This document shows positions 1 through 9,400 of a stretch of 16,408 nucleotides of DNA, piece by piece; position 1 is the first letter of the stretch, and each line of letters starts with the position of its first letter. The notes under the pieces were generated by a model that was not told the origin of the DNA, did not search any database, and saw only the letters and a list, made by a program, of their open reading frames with translations. Both the position numbers and the translations under genes were made by a program. This DNA comes from Prevotellaceae bacterium UBA4301 (GTDB lineage Bacteria; Bacteroidota; Bacteroidia; Bacteroidales; Bacteroidaceae). Location: assembly GCA_002395775.1 (NCBI GenBank), contig DGUV01000059.1, forward strand, positions 626-17,033, written 5' to 3'.

Positions 1-38
1 GGCAAACAACCCAATAAAATAATAACTAGCTTTTTCAT
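1..38 (-). CDS. 5' end of a divergent gene with a signal-sequence start (partial)
   Basis: Read leftwards, an ATG at 38-36 opens a frame that runs off the window edge after 12 codons, giving MKKLVIILLGCL. Two lysines followed by a run of Leu, Val and Ile are the start of an export signal, so the product is probably secreted or a lipoprotein. The LLGC could be a lipobox, but Cys at position 11 is early for one, so the signal type is unresolved. The start is preceded on its strand by an A-rich leader, as is usual in Bacteroidetes, and a TAACTTTG promoter box lies about 90 bases upstream. The function cannot be told from 12 residues. Confidence 0.6.
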   Translation of the reverse strand, partial: MKKLVIILLGCL

Positions 39-127
39 ATTCAATTTCTTTTTTTTTAATTTGTTTTTAATGTTTTTATTATCTCTCTTTCCTGTCTAAG
101 GAATGTCTTTTGTTCCTTTCGACGCTG

Positions 128-135
128 CAAAGTTA
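128..135 (-). promoter_or_regulatory. Bacteroidetes -7 promoter box of the leftward gene
   Basis: The plus strand reads CAAAGTTA, which is TAACTTTG on the minus strand and matches the Bacteroidetes sigma consensus TAnnTTTG. It is followed by GC on that strand, as in many strong promoters of this phylum. No convincing -33 TTTG was found 19-21 bases upstream. It would give a leader of about 80 bases. Near its 5' end that leader carries a 6-bp inverted repeat, AAGGAA (98-103) with TTCCTT (113-118). Confidence 0.6.
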
Positions 136-204
136 TGGCGGTTTTCTGGCGTGTCATCATTTTATTTCATTTTTCTTCTCTTTTCGTTGCGGCAACCACC
201 TGTA

Positions 205-246
205 TTTGCGACAAACAGGGGAAAGTCCTTTGATATTTGTCGCAAA
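205..246. promoter_or_regulatory. Paired TTTG-N3-CAAA palindromes, possible operator
   Basis: TTTGCGACAAA (205-215) and TTTGTCGCAAA (236-246) are perfect reverse complements of one another over 11 bases, and each is itself a TTTG-N3-CAAA palindrome. Their starts are 31 bp apart, close to three turns of the helix. They lie between the two divergent promoters, upstream of both. Related sequences are TTTGCGTAAAA (300-310, two mismatches) and TTTGCGATAAA (383-393, one mismatch), the latter overlapping the rightward -7 box. A role as binding sites for a dimeric regulator is inferred. An alternative is a hairpin, and GTCCTTT (225-231) with AAAGGAC (244-250) forms a competing stem. Confidence 0.4.
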
Positions 247-261
247 GGACAAAAAACTAAG

Positions 262-282
262 TACAAAGAACAAAGAACAAAG
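262..282. repeat. Short tandem repeat, 7-bp unit AACAAAG
   Basis: Three adjacent copies of a 7-bp unit (one TACAAAG, then two AACAAAG) sit between the paired palindromes and the rightward promoter. Simple repeats of this kind are frequent between Prevotella and Bacteroides genes. Unit number could vary by slippage and change promoter-operator spacing, but nothing in the sequence shows that it does. Confidence 0.5.
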
Positions 283-300
283 GGACGAAAGGAGTTGTTT

Positions 301-327
301 TTGCGTAAAAACGGGGTTTCTGCGCAA
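301..327. repeat. Imperfect inverted repeat with 3-base loop
   Basis: TTGCGTAAAAAC (301-312) pairs with GTTTCTGCGCAA (316-327) at 10 of 12 positions around a GGG loop. It ends about 50 bases upstream of the rightward -7 box, so it is outside the predicted transcript and could only act as DNA. It may be a regulator site or chance. Confidence 0.3.
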
Positions 328-378
328 GTAGTTTGCTGACGAGCAGGCAAAAAAGTAGCATTTTTTAGAATGATTGTT

Positions 379-386
379 TATCTTTG
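379..386 (+). promoter_or_regulatory. -7 promoter box of the giant surface-protein gene
   Basis: TATCTTTG matches TAnnTTTG exactly and is followed by CG. Transcription would start near 391-394, leaving a leader of only 10-20 bases before the ATG codons at 404 and 413. No good -33 TTTG is seen at the expected distance. The box lies inside the longest open frame, which shows that the TTG codon at 374 cannot be the start. Confidence 0.65.
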
Positions 387-403
387 CGATAAAAATTAAT
401 ATT

Positions 404-3400
404 ATGATAACCATGAAACAGAAACACTTTATCCAAGTATGGATGCTTGTCGTCTTGCTATTCCCTCAAATGGCGGAGGCGGCTTCGTACATGAAAAATG
501 CAGCCAGTTATAAGGCAATGCTATCTGGCAAGAACACTATCGATTTGTCACTACCTACGTTCGACTACTACAGGATAGGAGCGAATGTCTATCAGTCGGA
601 GCGTAGCCGAATAAAAGCCGTCCTCAACAAAGACACGGTGGAAATCTTTGCCTGGAAGAGTTTAGGTAACAACTGGAACAACAAGTCGGCTGCCATGTGC
701 TGGAAAGGCGAGAACTTCACTATTCTCTGCGAGCAGTATGGCATAGGCTACAGCAACCAGGTGGTGCTGCCCTCGCAGAACAACTGGTTGGAGTTCATGC
801 TTGGACCCGACATTGACGACAGCTATCACAAGACGATGAAAGTGCGCTGGAAGGTGCCATACGAATGGCAGGGCAAGACAATAGAGCTGCTGGCACATGT
901 GGTGTGGCGAGAAGGTGATACAAAAGACGAGGGATACGGAAAACCCATGGACTTCTCGCTCGGCAAGTTCTCCATTGCTGATCCACCACCTGTCAGTGTC
1001 ATGCTGATGACGCCAATGTTGGCTTTCGACAAGGAGCATATTGGCAAGACCATGATTCCCTATGCCATTCAGGCAAGCAAGGTGAACAGTATGAAAGTAA
1101 CATACACCAACCGCGTCACGAACCGTAAGGAGGAAATGGCGGTGGATAAGCCTTCGACGTCTGGTTATATCTACCTGCCTGCCGACCTGCCCATGAGCAA
1201 CGTGAAGGCAGTGTGCAACGTAACAGACCAAGAAGGAAACAAGGTGGACGTCACCAGCGACGTGGTGGAAGTGGCACTGTTGCACCAGCCCAAGAACTTC
1301 ACGGCGCAACTGACAGACAATGCCCAAGTGCATCTGAGTTGGACGATAGACTACCCCCTCTACAGCGACATCATAGACAATGACTTCTGGGAGATACAGC
1401 GTAACCTCAACGGCAGCACCAACGACGAAGACAGCCAGTGGATGACCATCGGGCAGGTGGCTTTCGAACAGGACACTCTCTTTACCTACACCGACGAGGA
1501 CTTCCTCAACAACTACCGTGGCACGGCCGCATCCTACCGCGTCCGACGTATGGGAACTACCGTCTGGGGATGGGGAGAGAACACAGGGCGACAGCTGTTA
1601 GTGATGAGCGAACAGCCCTACCTGCGAGAAATAAACGATGTCAGCGTGCAGAAGGCTTCCGACTGGGATGTGGACGGACAGCACTCTGTAGAACTGCAAT
1701 GGGAATGGAAAAAAGGGTTGCTAAAGGCCAAGATTGGCGATGCCCTCGCCATGAACGGCGAAGTTTATCAGACAATTGCTGAAGCTGATCAGAAAGGAGG
1801 CGGCGTCTGGGGCGTGCTGGTGACCGATGATAACGACAAAGTCCTGGCTTGGAATAAAGAATGGATAAGCAATTTGGATACGTACCGTTTTTCACTGAAG
1901 ACCATCTTCTCCAACGACCCTGTGCCTCCTGGTTTCAAACGAGTGTTGCCAACCTTCGACAATTGGAACAGAATCATCAAAGCCAACAAATGTTCTGGCT
2001 TATTAGAAATCCCAACAGGAAGAGAAATCAACCTCACGAATCTATGGGACATGTTAGAGAGGCCGAGGGCAGACAACAATTGGTTTATGGGGCGGGTTGT
2101 GTGGCAAAAACTTTATGCCTTATCGTCTGCAGAAGGCGGCGGTGAATATCTCCTCGAAAGTTCCAATAGCAATGATTTGTATTTTCTTCATGAAATGTGG
2201 CCTAACGCATCAGATATCGCAACTCGTGACTTGTTAGAAAGCTCCAAATACCTTTTATATTGGGATCCGCGTGCAAAATTTCTGCTCTATATCGACATGA
2301 AGAACGAGGCTGGACAAGTAGTGGCCACAGAGTGCCGCGACATCTCAGCCGATACGGCTCTCGTCAATAAAGGCAAATATACACTGGAGCTAACGCGCAA
2401 GTGTGTGGATTATGATTTCCGCCTGGTCATGAAGCGTGGCTCTTCACCCCTTCGCTTCCGGATGAACGATGCCGACAGCATAGTTTATGTGGTAAAGAAA
2501 CTGGAAAAGGGCGATGCAGCCATCTATAAGTTCATGAACACGGACAGCATCACGAACCTTGCTGCCAAGCAGCAGCAGAGCACCGTGGAGCTGACATGGC
2601 AGAACACGGGTGGCGACAGCGACTTCTACCGTGTGCTACGCCGTGAACATGGCAGTGGCGACAGCGAGCCGTGGGACACGCTTGCCACAAACCTCACGCA
2701 ATTCTACTACATCGATAAGAAACCTCGTCCGCAGCATGTCTATGACTACCGTGTGGAGAGTGTCTATCAGTGCGAAGGCATCAAGGTGAACGGACAAACG
2801 GTCACCGGGCAATGCGCACCAACAGGCATGGTGCGTGGCTACGTGCGTCTGGCAGATGGCACGGGATTGGGAGGTCTTAGCGTGACAGCCGAACCTATGG
2901 GTAACATCACGGGAGCAGAAGTGAAGACTGCCGTCACGGATTCCACAGGCTATTTCGAGATTGGAGGACTCGTCTATCAGCTTTCAGGCAGCTACCGCAT
3001 CAGTGTTGCCTCGATGGGCGATGCGGGCAGTTTCGAGCCACAAACAGTCAGCTTCGACGATGACGTGAACCTGAGGAGCAATTTCATCTTCACCATCAAC
3101 ACCTATTATATATATAGTGGCAATGTCTATTACGAAGGTTCCAGCATCCCTGTACCAGGCGTACAGTTCCAACGCGACGGAGTGCTAATGGTAGATGGCA
3201 ACCAGCGTCCCATCACCACCGACAACAATGGAGCCTTTTCTCTCAGCATACCGAAAGGCACCCACCGCGTGCAGGCAGTGAAGGACGGTCATGTGATGAA
3301 AAACGATGGCTATCTGCAGAACCCCGACTCGCAGTCAGGCGACCAGCGCGACTGTAACTGGACGGCAGATGTCAGCACGGTGCGCTTGTGGGACCAGACA

Positions 3401-6400
3401 AAGGTGGTTCTGCATGGGCGTGTCGTCGGTGGCAACAACCAAGGACAACTGCCGCTGGGACAGTCGCTGTCGCGCAACAACCTCGGCGACAGCATCAAGA
3501 TTGTGATGCAGCTGGAAGGTGACAACAGTTCGTGGATTGTCCGCGACCAGCACGACGAGACCATCAAGGAGCGCGATGCTACATTCCTGCACGGGCGTCA
3601 GGATACAACACTCATGCACAGCACCCGTCGTTCCATCACCATCCGTCCCGACAACAAGACAGGCGAGTACGAGGCATTGGTCTATCCCGTCAAGTACAAG
3701 GTTATAGAGATTTCAGCTACAGGCTACAGCACCCTCTTCCAGCAGGGAGAAGTGGCTCAGACGCTCGACCTCACGTCCGTTGCTCATGAAGATACAGCTA
3801 CCTTCAACCGTGTTTACCATGCCGTACCATCGCTCGACATCAGGCAGTTCAACCCCGACCAACTGAGCTACTTCGGCATACGACGCTACACAGCCCAAGA
3901 CAACATAGGCAACAAGGCAACCGTTGAGCTATGGAATGAGCAGAAAGGCTATGCGCTCGGTCACCCCGTGTTCATGGCAGGCTCACCCTACGGTTTCATG
4001 CTGACCGCTTGTGAACGCTATTACTACAACAACGACCAAAGCCGAAGTGCAGATATCGTCAACCTGAAAGGTGGCGAGGTGACATTCAACAATGGACTTG
4101 TCAGCACATCCAAAGTTGACAAGGTGACGCTCGACGAAGAGGGAGGAGGCAGTTATATCTTCACGCCAGAGAATCTCACTCTGTTGCTCACCGATGAGGA
4201 TGCACTTCGCAGCATGAGTGTGACGCTATTTTATGATGGTACCTATTACGACGTCACCACCCTGAAGGCGTATGTCATGGCAGCCACCGCCAAGAGCGAA
4301 GGGCGACGCATCGTGGCAGCAGGACGTCCACACCTGCTGGACATTCTGCGTGACCCGCCAGGCGCAGAGAGCCATTCCTATCTGGAGGCAGGCGCAGAGA
4401 TGAGCTATTCCTATACCGCCAACGTGGATTGTGAGGTGGGATCCAATATCAACCTGCAAACAGCTACCGGGGCGGACTTCTATAAGGGTGCGGTGTTCAT
4501 TCCCGCTGCGGGCGGAGCTGGCACAGAGATCGGTAGCATCAACTCGGTGGAGAAGGCAGACTTTCTCAATATCTCTCTTGTGTGTAGCTTTGGCTGGGGT
4601 TGGACCTTCAACTATAAGATCAGCACCTCAGAGATGATAGAGACATCGTCCGATCCGAAGTGGGTGGGTCCGAAAGCGGACGTCTTTATTGGCATGACAG
4701 ACAACCTGATACTGCAGGATGCTGTTGCCGTGCGAGTTGTACCATCTGCGATGTACCAGCGGCTCACACCTCGACAGGCAGGCACCAGCGGCAACATCGA
4801 CGTGCAGACAGGCACCATGAAAGTGCTGGCACGCGGAGTAGATGCTGCAGGCGACTCCATCTATCTTATCCGCGACGAAGTGCTGGGCGTCTCCACAAAG
4901 GTACGGTCCTCCTTTGCCTACACACAGCATCACATAGAGAATGAGCTACTGCCCAACCTGATCCGTGTGCGTAATTCCCTGATGCTGCCCAAGGGAACCG
5001 ATCCTGCCTATGCAAAGTCGCTGGCAAACAAGCAGGGGTTCCCTGCCTATATCAGTCTGGTGGATGATGATGACGACAACTTCTGTCTCACCGACGGCAA
5101 AGGCAAAAAGACCTACACACAGTATGACCCCGCAGGCAACGATGTCGTACAGCGCGACAGCATTGCAGCGCTTAACAGCGAGGCTTTACATTGGCTTGGC
5201 TTCCTCTCTATGAACGAGGAGGAGAAAGTGAAAGCCAGCAAGCTGGCAAAGAACTATGCCTTCGACGGCTCGTCAACCGTTGACTACAGCGAAGAGTTCT
5301 CAGCGGACTTCGGTAAGACATGCTATCTGCACTACCCCCTCTTCGGTTCAGATATAGGCGGTTTTAGGGACTGGATAGCCCATAGCCTGTGGAATCTGTT
5401 AAAGAAATCCTCTGCCGGCAGCAACAATCAGGACCAAGATGTCAAAAACCCCGCCCTTATCGAAGATGTAAAGGTAGAATTTGACGCGGAAGGTTCTAAG
5501 TTTGCGGTAGAATACACACCTGTCACAACCTTTAACATCGCTGACGAGAACGGCAAGGGCGAGTCCTGGAGCAAGAAAATAGGTTTCACTCTTGATGCTG
5601 CTGAAAATACGTACCTCAATGTCGATGTGCTGAAGACAACCAGCAGCTACCTGAATCTCGACACGACACAGACGGTGTTCAACCGCATAACAGTGGACGT
5701 GCTTAATGAAATCAGAAAAGGCATATTTAAATACAATCCGATGACGTATGTCGAGATGTTTTCCACCCCTATCTACTCAGGCTTAGTGTTCCGCACACGC
5801 GGCGGTGCCACCCACAAGCCTTACGAGGACGAGCGCGTCACGAAATACTACAACCCGGGAACTGTGCTGGACGCAAAGACAATGGAAATCGACAAGCTCC
5901 GCATCTGGGCCGACCAAGCGTCGGTCAGCAATGTTCCTTTCGACCAGCCTGCACGCTTCACGATTCACTTGAGCAACGACACCGACCTGCCTGCTTTGGC
6001 GGGTAAATACTTCTCGCTCTGCCTGAGCGACCCCGACAATGCAAAGGGAGCCAAGGTGATGGTCGATGGCGTAGGACTCACAGGAACCGGCAACACCATC
6101 TATCTGCCACCTGGCGAGGTGATTACAAAGGTCATTGAGATCTATCCAGCAGCCGAATTCGACTATGAGGACATCATCATCAGCCTTTATGATGAGGAAG
6201 ACATCGAACGCGACACACCGCTTTCTCTCTCCGCCCACTTCGTACCTTCGGCTGGAACAGTAAAAGTGACCACTCCTGGCGACAAATGGGTGGTGAACAC
6301 CGAGAGTCCATACGATTACAAGCAGCAAAAATACTACCTTCCTGTACGTATCGAAGGTTTCGACGTGAACTACCGAGGCTTCGACCATATCGAGTTGCAG

Positions 6401-9400
6401 TACAAGCTCTCCACACAAGGCGACAAGGACTGGGTGAACGTGTGCTCGTTCTTCAACGACAAAAATCTGATGGAACAGGCATCCGGTGTGGTGGACAGCA
6501 TACCTGCCGACGGAACCATTCAAACGCGCTTCTTCGGCGAGACCGACCCTATCGAGCAGAACTATGACCTTCGTGCCGTGGTGTATTGCCGCCATGCAGG
6601 TGGCTACCTTACAGCATCCTCTCCTGTCCTCACGGGTGTGAAAGACACGCGGCGTCCTGTGCCTTTCGGTACACCTTCTCCAGTCAATGGCATACTGGGC
6701 ATCGGCGACGACATCTGCATCCGTTTCAGCGAGGACATCGCTGGCAACTATCTCAGCAAGATTAACAACTTCGAAGTCTTGGGCACTCCGCGTAGCGGCG
6801 ACATCAGCACCAGCACCTGCCTCTCTTTCGATGGTACCAGTGCAGCCCTGTCCGCAGCCACACTGAACCTCACGGGCAAGAGCTTCACGGTCGATGTGAT
6901 GCTGAACCCAGCCCATGACCAGCAGGCAATGACCGTATTCTCCCATGGCGGCGATGAGCAGGGTCTGAAACTGGGCATCACCGCCGACCGCCACATGATT
7001 GCTTTGGTGGGCGGTAAGCAGGTAAGTTCCACCAAGTCCATATCCTTCAATGGTCTCCGTCAGATAGCCTACACCTTGGAACAAGGCAGCGATTCCATGA
7101 CCATACGCTTCTATGATGGCAACAGCCTCATTGGTGTGCAGAAGGTGGATGGCGTTTATCGTGGCAACAGCGAACTGCGTCTGGGCTTCGACTACGATGC
7201 TACGGAAAACAAACAGCCTGGCGAACTCAACTGGTACAAAGGCGACATGCTGGAGTTCCGCTTCTGGAACCGCGCACTTTCTTCGGCAGAGCTGGCGGAA
7301 TATGGTCAGAAGACCCTCACCGGCTATGAGCATGGCCTGCTCTGCTACTACGCAATGAATGAGGGTGAGGGCATGTACAGCTACGACCACGCTGGCAGCG
7401 GCATCGACCTGGCTCTCATCAGCACAAACTGGAAGCGTCCTCAAGGCATATCCATGCGACTCGATGGCACGAACGGCATCCGTCTGCAACCCGACCGCTT
7501 TGTGCGCACCGATGCCCAGGACTACACGCTCATGTTCTGGTTCAACACCTCCGACCAGGAGGCTACCCTCTTTGCCAACGGAGAGGCACAGACAGAAGCC
7601 GATGCCCGCAACCACATCAATGTGGGTATCAAGGGCGGACGCCTCTTCGTACGCTCAGGAGGTCGTGAGTTCCCAACCGACGCCTTCTGTAGCGACGGCA
7701 ACTGGCACCATTTCTCCATGACCGTCTCCCGTACGCGCAATGTGGGTAATATCTATATGGACAAAAAACTCATCGAGAGTTTCAGTGTGGACAGCTTGGG
7801 CGGCATCATGGGCAATAACCTCGCCTTGGGAGCCACCTACACCGATGCCTCCACCTGCACTCGCATGATGAAGGGACATATCGACGAGGTAGCCATGTTC
7901 AGTAGCGTGCTGCCAGTGAATATGCTCCAGAACTATGTCAACAAAGCACCCGCAGGAACAGAGACGGCACTGCTGGCTTATCTGGACTTTGGACGTAGCG
8001 AACTGCAGGACGACAACACGCAGCGTCTCATGCCTACCGGCATCAGCCTCAAGCGTTATAAGGATGCACGAGGAAATGTAGTTGCACGGCGTGACACGCT
8101 TGTCGCCCAAAGTGTCATCGAAGCCCATGCAGCCCGCGATGTGTATGCACCAATGACCAGCACCAGCAAACTGGACAACGTGAACTTCAGCTATGTGGCA
8201 AACGACAATCAGCTATTGGTGAACCTCGATGTACCGAACTTCCAGATTGAGAAGAGCAATGTCTATGTCACCGTCAAGGAAGTGCCCGACCTCAATGGCA
8301 ACTACATGGCGAGTCCACTGACAATGGACTTCTATGTCTATCGCAACCCGCTCCGCTGGAATCTCAAGCACATGGACCTGCAAACAGCTTATGGAGATGG
8401 CTATTCCTTCGAAGCCACTATCCGCAACCTGAGCGGACAGGCACAGAACTTCCAATTGCACGACCTGCCTTACTGGCTTAGCGCCTCGCAGACACAAGGC
8501 CGCATCGAAGCGTTGGACGAACAAACCATCACCTTCAGTATCTCGCCTTACACCAACATCGGCACATACAACGAACTTATCTCCATGTTGGGAGACGACG
8601 ATATGACCGAACCGCTATATCTCAATGTGAAGGTAACAGGAGAGCAGCCTGCATGGGCAGTGAGCGAAAACCTGAAGGCAGGGAACCTGATGATGCACAT
8701 CGTGGCACGAGCATATATTGATGGTGTAGTGGCAGATGATGTCAACGACATCTTGGCAGTGTTTGGTCCGAATCAGGAAGTAATGGGAGTGGCACACATC
8801 GATGCCGACCAGACAGCCAACGCCAACGAGGTGCTGACCTTCCTCACCATCTATGCAAAACCAAACACAACCCCAGAGTTGGAGTTCCGTCTCTACGATG
8901 CATCCTCAGGGCAGATTTACAAACTGCAACCGCGCGATGGACAGCCAATCAGCTTCATGCCTAATGCCTTCGTGGGCAGCAGCACAGCACCTCTACAGTT
9001 AGAGAACAACGACAGCGACGTAGAGACACTGCAACTGCGCAAAGGTTGGAATTGGGTATCGCTCAATGTGTTGCCAGAAGGCACCATCACCCTTGGCGAC
9101 CTGCTCTACGGAGCATCCAACTGGGAACCAGGCGATGCCATCGAATTCGTCACCGACCAGTTCGCCGCCTCCTTCTTCTGTCGCCAAACGAAAGCCACAG
9201 AACGAGGCTACAAGTGGGATGGTGAGCGCAAAGTCGTGAATATCGACCCAACACGTATGTTCCGCATCTATGCAAACAGCAAGAAAGTGGCATACATCGG
9301 AGGTCGTACCGTCGATAAGGAAATCCTCGTCCATCATGGCTGGAACCGCATCGCCTACCTCGCCCAGCTGAACCTCCCTATCGCACAGGCGATGTCCGTC

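Larger units (their letters stand above)
39..403. other. Divergent intergenic control region
   Basis: There is no credible gene here; the short frames of 60-85 codons overlap one another and the promoters and lack coding character. From left to right it holds a T-rich leader for the leftward gene (39-120), the leftward -7 box (128-135), paired palindromes (205-246), a 7-bp period repeat of AACAAAG (about 262-282), an imperfect hairpin (301-327) and the rightward -7 box (379-386). The region is markedly more AT-rich than the genes beside it. Confidence 0.7.

Noticed and set aside
262..282. Tandem 7-bp repeats as a CRISPR or phase-variation tract
   Set aside because: There are only three short units, no spacers and no cas genes, and the repeat lies outside any reading frame. 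Promoter-spacing effects remain possible but unsupported.
103..339. Short frames on both strands in the divergent intergenic region
   Set aside because: They overlap each other, span the leftward promoter and the palindromes, and have low-complexity or basic compositions without start-region features.
5783..7615. A 610-codon open frame on the minus strand inside the giant gene
   Set aside because: It is fully antisense to a gene with clear LamG and Ig-like modules, its product is rich in Val, His, Ala and Cys with no recognisable domain or signal, and no promoter precedes it. It follows from the codon bias of the sense frame.
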